Of a stretch of 64,000 nucleotides of DNA, positions 55,814 to 64,000 are shown piece by piece. Position numbers and translations under genes: made by a program. Source of the stretch: Bacillus pinisoli. GTDB lineage: Bacteria; Bacillota; Bacilli; Bacillales; SA4. The stretch lies in NCBI RefSeq assembly GCF_023036475.1, contig NZ_JAJQKI010000013.1:1-64000 (forward strand), written 5' to 3'. Position 1 is the stretch's first letter; every line of letters starts with the position of its first letter. Under the pieces are notes generated by a model that was not told where the DNA came from, searched no databases, and saw only the letters and a list, made by a program, of their open reading frames with translations.

Positions 55814-56592
55814 ATTGATAGTTGATGCTCGCTAATGGGTACATCTTGCTTAAATAATGATGAAAACTAGTGAGATTTTCCCATAATACTGAGGAAAAAC
55901 TAAAAATGATTAGGCCAGTCGTTTCTTTTTAATAGAATATAAGTAGTTGTAAATATTAACCTATAAATATACGACAGGTTTCTTTGTGAATCTTTGCATA
56001 AAGGATCTTTTAATATTCTGGGCTATACAGGAGTAACAGGTTTTATTATACCTGAACAATCTAGTGGCAGTACGTGCATTTAAAATAATGGCATGTTTAT
56101 TTAGCTAACGGGTGAGTAGAGTTGAACAGAGAAATTGTATTGAATGAGTGGATAATACTATGTTCTATAATTCGGGTAATTTAATAATTACACTGATGTG
56201 TTACTATTGGTTTTATCATCTCTATCACTTATTTAAAAGTTAGAAGTGGAAAGATCGATAAGGAAAATGAATTCCTGATAAGGAATGCTACTGAGGAATG
56301 GATTGAGAATGAGAAAAAAGAGTACAAAAAAGTGGAGATATTTAATCTCACGCACCTCCAGTTACCTTTTTTACTTCAGAGGCTTGAGCTAAAAACACGT
56401 AACAAATTTTAGCAAATTTGTTTGCTGAAGAAAAAGAGATATAGAATATTAATTATAACTAATATTTTATATCCCTTTTATTTTCTATCATTTAATACTT
56501 AATCTAGAAAAATATAATCTATATAATTGCTAGATACTATAGGAGATCAAAAAGATTATTGGTTCCAATGTTTTTACCTGTTCACAATCTTT
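55814..56592. other. Long AT-rich gap with one decayed reading frame
   Basis: No intact gene is supported in these 779 bp. The only coding-like segment is the frameshifted small membrane protein at 56160-56412. No terminator is clear after the NUDIX gene. The region lies between a plus-strand gene and the end of the minus-strand amidohydrolase. Confidence 0.5.
56160..56412 (+). pseudogene. Frameshifted small membrane protein gene (possible)
   Basis: An ATG at 56160 starts MFYNSGNLIITL; at about 56196-56200 a shift of one base continues with VTIGFIISITYLKVRSGK and a charged tail ending at a TAG at 56412. Together they would give an approximately 83-residue protein with one membrane helix that spans the shift. 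Each frame alone is short. I recognise no family. It could be a decayed gene or a sequencing error. Confidence 0.35.
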
Positions 56593-57846
56593 TTATTTAT
56601 AGTTACCAAATAATTTATTTAATATATCCATATACTTCTTATTGATCTCTTCTTCATCTACCAACAGTAACTGGCGATCACGCATAATCCATCTACCTTG
56701 AACTAAACAATGTTGTATTTGCTCTTCCTTTGTTTCAAACAGTAAATTATGTACGAGATTAGAAAAACCATCAGTATGAATAGAAGGGATAAAACAATCC
56801 TTTTTAATGAAAACTAGATCCGCATCGTACCCATGTTTAATGGAGCCTAAAGATGGTTGGTGGAATGCCTTTGCTCCACTTATAGTTGCCATTTTGAAAA
56901 TATCTTCTGCTGTAAATCGGTCCATTGGTCTATGATTTTTTAGGAGGAAATAAGCTGCCTTCATCGTCTCCCATATATCCGTGCTTGCATAATCCGTACC
57001 AATGCAAACGTTTATTCCTTTTTCTAGCATTCTACCTATAGGAGCGATTCCCGCACCCGTCCAATGATTGGAGACAGGGCAATGGACAATTGAGGAACCA
57101 GCATCTCTTATTAATTCAATATCATGATCATTCGCGTAAACGCTATGGAATAACACAGTCTTATGATCAAGTAATCCATGTTCTTTATATAATACGATAG
57201 AGGATTTATTATAGGCTGAATAGATTAAATCTCTTCTCCAATCGTTTTCCATGCAATGAGTTAAAAAGAGAGAAGAAGGATATTTTTCCTTTGCCTGTAA
57301 ACAACTTAAAATTGTTTCATCCGTTATATCCTCCTCCTCTAATAAGTGAGTTCCAAATGTGAGGTTTTGCTGTTGTCTTTCATAATACTCCTCAATTTGA
57401 TGATAAGTATCAACAAATCCTCTTAATCCAATTTTACGTATTCCTTCAGCAGTAATACCTGGATTGTTCCCCGGTTCAGATTCACTCACGAAAGTTATTC
57501 CTTTTTTCGCCATTTCCATATAACTTTTCATACAAATCACTTGATACTCTTCATCTGATAACCCGTCAATGGATTTAAACAATTGGTTTTGAACTCTACC
57601 TTGCGGACTATCTTTACACCATTCTTCAATTTTAATATCTCTTCCTATCCCCTTTGCCACATAAGAATAGCCATGATAATGAGAGTTGAACAAGCCTGGT
57701 ATAATAACGTAGTCATCACAATCTATTACTTCTAATGTATCATCTTGAGGGAGACCATCTATTATAATTTTCCCATCATTTATAAATAGGTCCCCTTTGG
57801 CCAAGCTAAATTCATGATTCAAGTAACTAGCATTCTTTAATAACAT
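56593..57846 (-). CDS. Amidohydrolase family protein (AtzA/MTA-SAH deaminase-like)
   Basis: This 417-residue metal-dependent hydrolase has the SHYHG metal motif (about residue 57), a histidine in FLTHCMEND, HSVYAND, HCPVSN and the aspartate in GTDYAS, the set typical of the AtzA/TrzN/MtaD subgroup. This subgroup deaminates or dechlorinates purine- or triazine-like rings, so a deaminase acting on a nucleoside or base is likely. It is cytoplasmic. The AATTTCACATCC region before the start has only a weak ribosome site (GGATGTG). Confidence 0.82.
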   Translation of the reverse strand: MLLKNASYLNHEFSLAKGDLFINDGKIIIDGLPQDDTLEVIDCDDYVIIPGLFNSHYHGYSYVAKGIGRDIKIEEWCKDSPQGRVQNQLFKSIDGLSDEEYQVICMKSYMEMAKKGITFVSESEPGNNPGITAEGIRKIGLRGFVDTYHQIEEYYERQQQNLTFGTHLLEEEDITDETILSCLQAKEKYPSSLFLTHCMENDWRRDLIYSAYNKSSIVLYKEHGLLDHKTVLFHSVYANDHDIELIRDAGSSIVHCPVSNHWTGAGIAPIGRMLEKGINVCIGTDYASTDIWETMKAAYFLLKNHRPMDRFTAEDIFKMATISGAKAFHQPSLGSIKHGYDADLVFIKKDCFIPSIHTDGFSNLVHNLLFETKEEQIQHCLVQGRWIMRDRQLLLVDEEEINKKYMDILNKLFGNYK

Positions 57847-58136
57847 TAAATTTCACATCCATTTTTTAGTATTTTTCTATTTTTTTCCATACATTCCATA
57901 AATAAATTGTATTACTATTTATTCGCCTTGTCGATGCTAAAACTATCTAACAATGTAGATGTGTAGTAAAACTAATTTTAAAAGATATTGTTTATGCTCA
58001 GGCTATCTTTCAGAAAGAAAAACTGTGTAACTTAGTTTTATAGATAATTAACAGGTAAATATTCAACTATCGAGGACTTTAGTTCAATCGATTACTCAAA
58101 TTTTTCCTATTTAAATTAATAGCTAACAAAAAAATA
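57847..58136. other. AT-rich gap between amidohydrolase and chemoreceptor genes
   Basis: No gene is supported. It should hold the minus-strand promoter of the amidohydrolase gene and ends at the chemoreceptor terminator. Confidence 0.5.
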
Positions 58137-58175
58137 GAGTACGTTTTGAAAAATCTTTTTTTCAAAACATACTCT
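58137..58175 (-). terminator. Terminator of the chemoreceptor gene
   Basis: On the minus strand AGAGTATGTTTTGAAA and TTTCAAAACGTACTCT pair with one mismatch, followed by ATTTTTTTG. Confidence 0.85.
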
Positions 58176-58252
58176 TATATTTAGGCTGTATATTTTAATA
58201 CGCTACATTATCATCCCATGAATGCTCGTCAGGTCTTGCAAAGTAAGAACTC

Positions 58253-59935
58253 CTAATATTTAAACTGCTCCGTAATCTTGTTTAATTGTTCAGATTGATT
58301 TGCTAGTTTTTCAGCACTCTCTAAAATCTGTTCCATTAAACTTGATGTTTCTTCAGAAGAAGCAGTCGTTTCTTCAATTCCTGCAGCTGCTTCTTCAGAC
58401 ACGCTAGCAATACTAGTAATGGCAACATTCATAGACTCGCTTTGGTCGTATAGATGTTCTAGGTCCTTTGAGATGCTAGAAACTCCATCTGTCATACTAT
58501 CAATAAGAGTAGAGATGGTCTTAAATGTATCTGATGTTTGTTTAATTTGCTGAGTGCCACTTTGCACGGTTTCATATCCGGTTGTTAAAGAAGTGCTTAC
58601 TTTTAACGCTTCTTGTTGTACTTCATCAATAATAGAAGTTATATCAGTCACACTGTGCTTAACTTCTTCCGCCAACTTTCTTACTTCTTCAGCGACTACA
58701 GCAAAGCCTTTTCCATGTTCACCTGCTCGGGCTGCCTCAATGGCTGCATTTAATGCTAATAAATTCGTTTGCTCGGCGATACTGGTAATGACATTGACTA
58801 AATTTGTGATATTATGAACCTTCTCATTTAATCCTTCAACCCGATTAACAGATTCTTGAACCATTGTATTAATATCTTCCATCTTTTGTTCAGATTGAAT
58901 CATTAGCTGATTACCTGATTCTGTTGAACGCTTTACTTCTTCGGTCAGTGTACGGACTTTAGCTCCTGCTTGGTTTGTAACGACCATACTCTTCATAAAC
59001 TCTGATACGGAATCAGCTAGCATAGCAGAGTCTTGTGCCTGATCTTGTGCCCCCGAAGCTAATTCTTCCATCGTTTTCGTAATTTGGAAGCTTGTTTGCC
59101 TTACTTCATTAGCTGATTCAGCAAGACCTTTACTTTGATTTGTTACTATTTCACTTGATTGCGTTAGATTCTTCATAATCTCCCTTAATGTAATTCCCAT
59201 GGTATTCGTAGCTTCCATTAATTGAGCAGTTTCATCCTTTGACTTAGAGACTAGATTCGTAAATTGTAGGTTCCCAAGTGCAATTTGTTGCATTCGAGAA
59301 ACAACTAACTTAATTGGTGTCGTAATTGTATTTGATAACCAAAGTGATAAACCTATTGCCAGAATGATAACGACTGAAGATACGATCACTAAGAGTTTTT
59401 TTAAGTTTTCTAGCAAAACTATGGCTGTATCCCCATTTGTTATAATAGAATTCTCTCTATTTATAGCAACCTCTTCAAAGCCATTCATAATTTCTCTTCC
59501 TAAAGGGGTCGCTTCCTCCATCATAATCGTCTTTGCTTTTTCTATGTTACCTTTCTCAATTTCAGTAAATATTTCTTCAACGATCATCTTTCTCCATTCA
59601 ATACTTTTGTTAATGAGTTCTTTTCCCCTCTCAGAAGCACCACTATTGATAATCTGTTCTTGAAGCAGTTTGCTTTCCTCGGTATATCGCATAAAAGCTT
59701 CCTTATATGACTGATCTTCTGGATAGAGTAAATACCCACGAGCAAGTGCTATTCGTTGAGCAAGGTTAAACGCTAATTTTTCATCCGCAATAAGAATGGG
59801 AAGTTCTTCTTCTAAGATGACATTTACATTCTTTTCAGCATTATTGATCAATAGATAAGTAGCGATACTTAATAATGAAAGCAATAACACAATAATGAGG
59901 TTAATTCCTAGTAGTTTAAATCGGATACTTTTCAT
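58253..59935 (-). CDS. Methyl-accepting chemotaxis protein
   Basis: This 560-residue transmembrane receptor has membrane segment one at about residues 10-30, a four-helix-bundle extracellular sensor (about 31-180), membrane segment two at about 181-202, a HAMP domain (about 203-256) and a signalling domain with the hairpin tip [21 protein letters not shown]. It should signal to CheA/CheW; the ligand is unknown. Glutamine and glutamate pairs suitable for methylation flank the tip. AGGAGT lies before the ATG. It stands alone. Confidence 0.93.
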   Translation of the reverse strand: MKSIRFKLLGINLIIVLLLSLLSIATYLLINNAEKNVNVILEEELPILIADEKLAFNLAQRIALARGYLLYPEDQSYKEAFMRYTEESKLLQEQIINSGASERGKELINKSIEWRKMIVEEIFTEIEKGNIEKAKTIMMEEATPLGREIMNGFEEVAINRENSIITNGDTAIVLLENLKKLLVIVSSVVIILAIGLSLWLSNTITTPIKLVVSRMQQIALGNLQFTNLVSKSKDETAQLMEATNTMGITLREIMKNLTQSSEIVTNQSKGLAESANEVRQTSFQITKTMEELASGAQDQAQDSAMLADSVSEFMKSMVVTNQAGAKVRTLTEEVKRSTESGNQLMIQSEQKMEDINTMVQESVNRVEGLNEKVHNITNLVNVITSIAEQTNLLALNAAIEAARAGEHGKGFAVVAEEVRKLAEEVKHSVTDITSIIDEVQQEALKVSTSLTTGYETVQSGTQQIKQTSDTFKTISTLIDSMTDGVSSISKDLEHLYDQSESMNVAITSIASVSEEAAAGIEETTASSEETSSLMEQILESAEKLANQSEQLNKITEQFKY

Positions 59936-60099
59936 TTTGTACTCCTCGTAAGTGAAAGTTGATTTTGTTCAATATTTTTATCGGATTTATTTTTTTTAAT
60001 TTTATAAGTAAGTAAGGCTCTATATTTATGAAATTTTTTTGAACTTTTAATAAGGTTATGACCTAAAGAAGGCTATAACTACTAATCAAATAAAAGAAA

Positions 60100-60126
60100 C
60101 CCCCAGAATTATAAAGATTCTGGGGG
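60100..60126 (-). terminator. Terminator of the alpha/beta hydrolase gene
   Basis: CCCCCAGAAT and ATTCTGGGGG are perfect 10-bp arms; on the minus strand TTTCTTTTATTT follows. Confidence 0.9.
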
Positions 60127-60133
60127 CTTACCT

Positions 60134-60772
60134 TTAATTTCGGTCATAAAATTCTTCTATTTTAAACATGACATCCTTAAGTACTTCAATAGAATGCAAA
60201 ATATCACTTGTAAACTCTAAGCTATGATTAACACCTTCAATCAAACTTGGTTGTAATCTAGCATTCTTTTTGATTTCTTCAAATTTTTCTGGTATATAAC
60301 AAGGATCCTGATCACCAATGATACAAAGTGCAACGTTTTTATTATGAAGTAACGCAAGGTAAACATTGTTCCGCTGTAACAAAGGGGTTAACCATATAGC
60401 TTTAGCCGAATGAAAATCAGGGTTTTTTAGAATATGAGACAATGCAATGGTACCAATTGATTTAGCAACAATAGTAAAGTCTGTGTAATCATGATTATGT
60501 AAGATTGAATCTATGACTGCTTGAACATCGGAAGTTAATTCCTCTTCACTGATCGAAGATAATTCTTCTTGTGAATAAGTGTAATTAACAAGTAATACAT
60601 CTGACCTTTTATTAAGCATTATGGCCGTAGTGTAATGAAGTAATGGTGCCTGAGTAGTATAACCTGCACCAGGTAACATGATAGTTAGAGAGTTTGATTT
60701 TCGTTCTTGTTTATAAAGTTTAAAAGGGATATACCTGTTGATTGATCTAGCAGTATCACTAATAATCTTCAT
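60134..60772 (-). CDS. Alpha/beta hydrolase family protein
   Basis: This 212-residue protein has a compact alpha/beta hydrolase layout: PGAGYTT near residue 35, the elbow AKSIGT with the likely nucleophile serine (about residue 105), IGDQDPCY with an aspartate, and EGVNHSLEF with the catalytic histidine. It resembles small dienelactone-hydrolase-like or YqiA-like esterases; substrate unknown. I use the ATG at 60772, with AAAAGGA upstream, rather than a start nine codons earlier that covers that site. Confidence 0.75.
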   Translation of the reverse strand: MKIISDTARSINRYIPFKLYKQERKSNSLTIMLPGAGYTTQAPLLHYTTAIMLNKRSDVLLVNYTYSQEELSSISEEELTSDVQAVIDSILHNHDYTDFTIVAKSIGTIALSHILKNPDFHSAKAIWLTPLLQRNNVYLALLHNKNVALCIIGDQDPCYIPEKFEEIKKNARLQPSLIEGVNHSLEFTSDILHSIEVLKDVMFKIEEFYDRN

Positions 60773-60947
60773 ACTACACATCCTTTTTAAATTAATCATA
60801 CTAAATATTCAAATTTTTTCCATAAATAATTCAACCTGATAAATGGAATGAATTTACATGAGGTGGATTGATTAGCTGTGAAAGAGGTCTTATAATGAAA
60901 TAGATGTTTGAATTTTCAAAATTTATATTGGAAGTAGGATTGAAACT

Positions 60948-61781
60948 ATGCTCTTACTGTCACTTATTAGTTCTTTTTTTAACGCTGTCAATACTTTGTA
61001 TGCCAAGAAATTAATAATTGAGATGAAGGATAATAATAGTTTCATTGTTGCGTCATTCGCCTATATTGCCTTTTTGTTAGCACTGACTTTACCTTGGTTG
61101 TATAGTTTTAATGCCCATCTTATCTCCATCACTTTGCTAATCGTCGTCATCCTCTTTGATATGTCAGCTAATTTTCTCTTCTTTAAATCAATGAAGCGTA
61201 TAGAAGTGTCAACTTTGTCTGTATATGTGGCTTTAACCCCTCTTTTCACGTTTATTCCGAACACGATTTTGTACGGTTTTCATCCCTTTGTACTTATTTC
61301 AGTCTTGTTTATTACAGTAGGGATCTATTTTCTTAATCTAAAAGACCGAAATCCACTATCTCCATTTTTAGAGCTTAAGAATAAAGGAAACTTATTGGGG
61401 ATTGGGACGGCTGTTTTGTTTGGATTAAGTATGGTTCCATCTCAGCAGTTACTTATTCATCAATGGATTAACCCAGTTACATTATATTTTTTCCGTTCAG
61501 CAGGCATTGCCATTCTTACATATCTGATCTACCGCCCAAAAATTTGGTTTCCATCTCTTCATGTTCATTTAAGTGTTCGTGGTTTATTGGTTATTGTTCA
61601 ATGGGTGAGTCTGTTGACAGCATTAACGTTTGCAGATGGTACATTAGTTGTAGCATTAGCTTTCACTTCACCAATATTTGCTGTCTTTTTAGCATGGTTT
61701 TACTTTAAGGAGAGAATTACTGTCGCAAAGCTAACGGCCTGCGTTATTACCATTACAGGTATTGTTATTACAGTTTTTTAA
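60948..61781 (+). CDS. EamA (DMT) family transporter
   Basis: This 277-residue protein has about ten hydrophobic segments in two EamA repeats. The segment SFFNAVNTLYAKKL opens the first repeat, and the second ends with the family-like ALAFTSPIFAVFLAWFYFKERI. It is only distantly similar to the EamA protein at 48.3 kb. The substrate is unknown. AGTAGGATTG precedes the ATG. Its TAA stop is immediately followed by repeat copy H. Confidence 0.83.
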   Translation: MLLLSLISSFFNAVNTLYAKKLIIEMKDNNSFIVASFAYIAFLLALTLPWLYSFNAHLISITLLIVVILFDMSANFLFFKSMKRIEVSTLSVYVALTPLFTFIPNTILYGFHPFVLISVLFITVGIYFLNLKDRNPLSPFLELKNKGNLLGIGTAVLFGLSMVPSQQLLIHQWINPVTLYFFRSAGIAILTYLIYRPKIWFPSLHVHLSVRGLLVIVQWVSLLTALTFADGTLVVALAFTSPIFAVFLAWFYFKERITVAKLTACVITITGIVITVF

Positions 61782-61782
61782 G

Positions 61783-61978
61783 AAGGTTGTTTTTGTATAG
61801 ATTGTTGCTTCGTAAAAATCCCAAAAAAGCGGAATTTTACTTGTTCATTCAAAGTCTCTACTTTAAACATAGAGAGTTGCTCTTTTCTATGCCTCAAAAA
61901 ATCAGTTTAATCATATTGAATATGCGAAATTGCTGAAATATAAGATTGAAAAGCAACAAAGTTTTAGAAAAGAGCCTT
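61783..61978 (-). repeat. MITE-like intergenic element, copy H (full length)
   Basis: This 196-bp copy, in reverse orientation, starts AAGGTTGTTTTTG on the plus strand and ends AGAAAAGAGCCTT. TAAG (TTAAG) flanks both ends. It is highly similar to copy B throughout, including the variable middle. It lies one base after the EamA stop codon. The remaining 120 bp to the next gene hold only an AT-rich leader. Confidence 0.88.
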
Positions 61979-62101
61979 TAAGAGATACATAACTTATGGG
62001 ACTAGTAATTTATGAAAATATTTACACATTCTACATCTTTCGACAACATTTTCAGTTTATAATGGTTTTGTAAGCTACACCATTATAAGGGGGAAGAAAG
62101 G

Positions 62102-64000
62102 TTGAAAAGAATAGTCCAGGTTCTTACGGCATCATTATTATTAGTTTCTCTTGTATTACCATCATTAGCTGTGGAAAAAGTAAACGCAACCACAACGAGT
62201 GGTGTTGTCTTGAATGAGATTGCATGGATGGGGACGACCGCTAGTTATAGCGATGAATGGATGGAGCTATACAACCACTCAAATCGTGACATAGACTTAA
62301 CAGGTTGGACGTTAAACGCTCAGGATGGTGCACCATCTATTCAACTTTCTGGAGTAATTCCAGCGAAAGGTTATTTTTTACTAGAAAAAACAGATGATTC
62401 CTCACTTCCTAATCTTACAGCAGATCTCATTTATTCTGGTAGTCTATCCAATACTTCTGAGAATCTTGAATTACGTGATGCTTCTGGTGTATTAGTTGAT
62501 AGTGTGAATGCTTGGTTTGCTGGAGATAACACAACGAAAGCTTCAATGGAAAGATTAAGCCCCTCGGTAGGTGGACTGGAATCTACGAATTGGAATACAT
62601 CTACAAATAATAATGGATTTGGTTTCGGTACTCCGAAAGCTCGTAATACTAGCTCTTCCCTTTTAAAAGAGATCGTCATTAACGAGATTGCTTGGATGGG
62701 TACTTCAAAGAGTTACAGTGATGAGTGGATTGAACTTTATAATAACTCAAGCCAAGCTATTTCTTTAAATGGATGGTACTTACATGCTGCTGACGGAGAT
62801 CCTACTATTGCTTTATCCGGGACTATTCCAGCTCATGGATATTTTCTATTAGAAAAAACAGACGATTATTCTGTAACAAGTGTAGCTGCAGATCTCATTT
62901 ATTCTGGCACGCTGGGAAATACAAGTGAAGTATTAACATTAACGGATGCAACAGGTGTCATCATTGATCGTGTTGATTATTGGTATGCAGGTGACAATAC
63001 TTCAAAAGCAACCATGGAACGAACTGTCTCAAATGATCCAGGCAACCTTTCTTCAAACTGGGCTACTGCTACTTTACCTTATGCAGATGGTCTTGGAACT
63101 CCGAAAAGTTCCAATTCTACGAATGGTGATGGAAGTGGAGCAGTAGAAGGATCATCAGGTGATTACGGTACTAATACACCGACAGCTACTAACCCTTGTA
63201 CGGATACAACAGAGCAAATCAATAATGTGTCACAAGCAGAAGGTGCAATTAATGTGTACTTTAACAAATGTGCCTATACTCAATTTGCTACTACAGGGAA
63301 CAAAGCTAACTATAACGTAAATTTTGAAAATATATTAATTAACCGTTTAAATTCAGCTACAAAGAGTATTGATTTTGCAACATATGAAATTAATTTACCA
63401 CGTGTTGTGGATACACTTATTCAACGTGCTGCGGATGGAATTGACGTGCGTGTAATAGCAGACTCAAAGGATTCTGCTGATCCTCATTATGCAGAGCGTT
63501 TTGAAACGATGCGTTTGCTTATTGAAAAGATGGTACGTGGGAAAGACTTAGTGATTGGAACAGCAGACGATATCATTGTATTTTCTGATTCTCCAATGTT
63601 TGCAGTTGAAGATCCTACAAAGCGTACAAATAATGGTCTTCCTGCAATAGCTGATGATATACCAGTTGTAACAGTTGAGGTTGGTAGTTCATCTACAACA
63701 GGAAGGTTATTTGTTGATGCAGAATCAAAGTCAGCTGGATCTTATTTCGGTCCTGGTAACCAAATGCACAATAAGTTTGCCATAGTAGATGATCAATGGG
63801 TATTTACGGGTACATGGAACTTTACAGTGACAGGGCTTTATGGATCTGATGAGGATATGGCAGCCGGAAACCTAAATGGTAATCAAAATCAAATCGTTGA
63901 AATTAACTGGCCACAGTTAGCTAATATATATGAAGTTGAATTTAATGAGATGTGGGGGACTTCTGCTTTAAACCCAGACCCTTTAGCGTCAAATTTCAGT
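62102..64000 (+). CDS. Secreted protein with two lamin-tail domains and a phospholipase-D-like domain (partial)
   Basis: The frame starts at a TTG after AAGGGGGAAG and is open to the window end (633 codons). A signal peptide (residues 1-29, ending VNA) is followed by two lamin-tail-domain repeats, about residues 32-180 and 188-340, that share NEIAWMGT, SYSDEW and the AGDNT..MER segments. From about residue 400 a phospholipase-D-like domain has the HKD motif HNKFAIVDD with the following GTWNF. Proteins of this type are often extracellular nucleases. It is probably attached to, or released from, the cell surface. The C-terminus lies outside the window. Confidence 0.85.
   Translation, partial: MKRIVQVLTASLLLVSLVLPSLAVEKVNATTTSGVVLNEIAWMGTTASYSDEWMELYNHSNRDIDLTGWTLNAQDGAPSIQLSGVIPAKGYFLLEKTDDSSLPNLTADLIYSGSLSNTSENLELRDASGVLVDSVNAWFAGDNTTKASMERLSPSVGGLESTNWNTSTNNNGFGFGTPKARNTSSSLLKEIVINEIAWMGTSKSYSDEWIELYNNSSQAISLNGWYLHAADGDPTIALSGTIPAHGYFLLEKTDDYSVTSVAADLIYSGTLGNTSEVLTLTDATGVIIDRVDYWYAGDNTSKATMERTVSNDPGNLSSNWATATLPYADGLGTPKSSNSTNGDGSGAVEGSSGDYGTNTPTATNPCTDTTEQINNVSQAEGAINVYFNKCAYTQFATTGNKANYNVNFENILINRLNSATKSIDFATYEINLPRVVDTLIQRAADGIDVRVIADSKDSADPHYAERFETMRLLIEKMVRGKDLVIGTADDIIVFSDSPMFAVEDPTKRTNNGLPAIADDIPVVTVEVGSSSTTGRLFVDAESKSAGSYFGPGNQMHNKFAIVDDQWVFTGTWNFTVTGLYGSDEDMAAGNLNGNQNQIVEINWPQLANIYEVEFNEMWGTSALNPDPLASNFS

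Noticed and set aside
5846..61978. CRISPR array as the source of the repeated sequence
   Set aside because: Copies are far apart, in both orientations, about 195 bp long and have no regular spacers.

Overview
The window is a chromosomal segment from a low-GC, endospore-forming member of the Bacillaceae. The evidence is the complete spoIIIA operon, spoIVB, spo0A, GerPA-like and YjcZ-like spore genes, and a gene order that closely follows the yqh-yqi region of Bacillus subtilis. No phage, plasmid, CRISPR, rRNA or tRNA features were seen.

Layout. 1-5.7 kb: patatin yqhO, SA1362-family yqhP, yqhQ, yqhR, aroQ, papP, efp, yqhV. 5.7-11.3 kb: spoIIIAA-AH, encoding the mother-cell half of the forespore feeding channel, behind a candidate sigma-E promoter. 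12.1-17.7 kb: accB-accC-yqhY, then nusB-xseA-xseB-ispA; folD, usually between nusB and xseA, is absent. 17.7-18.35 kb: a roughly 600-nt structured non-coding region best explained as OLE RNA, followed by a gene for its membrane partner OapA, then dxs. 20.9-27 kb: tlyA, argR, recN, spoIVB, spo0A. 27-39 kb: a small YycC-family gene, a glycerophosphodiesterase, and the branched-chain keto-acid cluster bkdR-ptb-bcd-buk-lpdV-bkdAA-bkdAB-bkdB with a textbook sigma-54 (SigL) promoter. 39.2-44.4 kb: both methylmalonyl-CoA mutase subunits and MeaB, behind a probable CcpA (cre) site. 44.4-47.6 kb: bacilliredoxin brxB, an aromatic-acid-exporter-like protein, an L,D-transpeptidase and small spore proteins. 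47.9-64 kb: a mixed accessory region with two EamA transporters, YebC, an HxlR regulator divergent from a ring-cleavage-type dioxygenase, two alpha/beta hydrolases, a flavodoxin-like oxidoreductase, a NUDIX protein, an amidohydrolase, a chemoreceptor, and a secreted protein with two lamin-tail domains and a phospholipase-D-like domain that runs off the window.

How the genes connect. The bkd and mutase genes together form a route from valine and isoleucine keto acids through acyl-CoA to propionyl-CoA and succinyl-CoA. The ptb/buk pair can recover ATP from acyl-CoA. IspA and Dxs flank the OLE/OapA module, the arrangement known for OLE in extremophilic Firmicutes. The SpoIIIA proteins, SpoIVB and Spo0A act in one developmental programme.

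The most notable non-genic structure, apart from OLE, is a family of about 195-bp intergenic elements with imperfect terminal inverted repeats, two internal hairpins and short flanking direct repeats (three full copies, three internally deleted copies and two fragments). They look like a miniature transposable element. A second, unrelated inverted-repeat element lies at 53.16-53.39 kb. All assignments come from reading the sequence; no database search or folding program was run.
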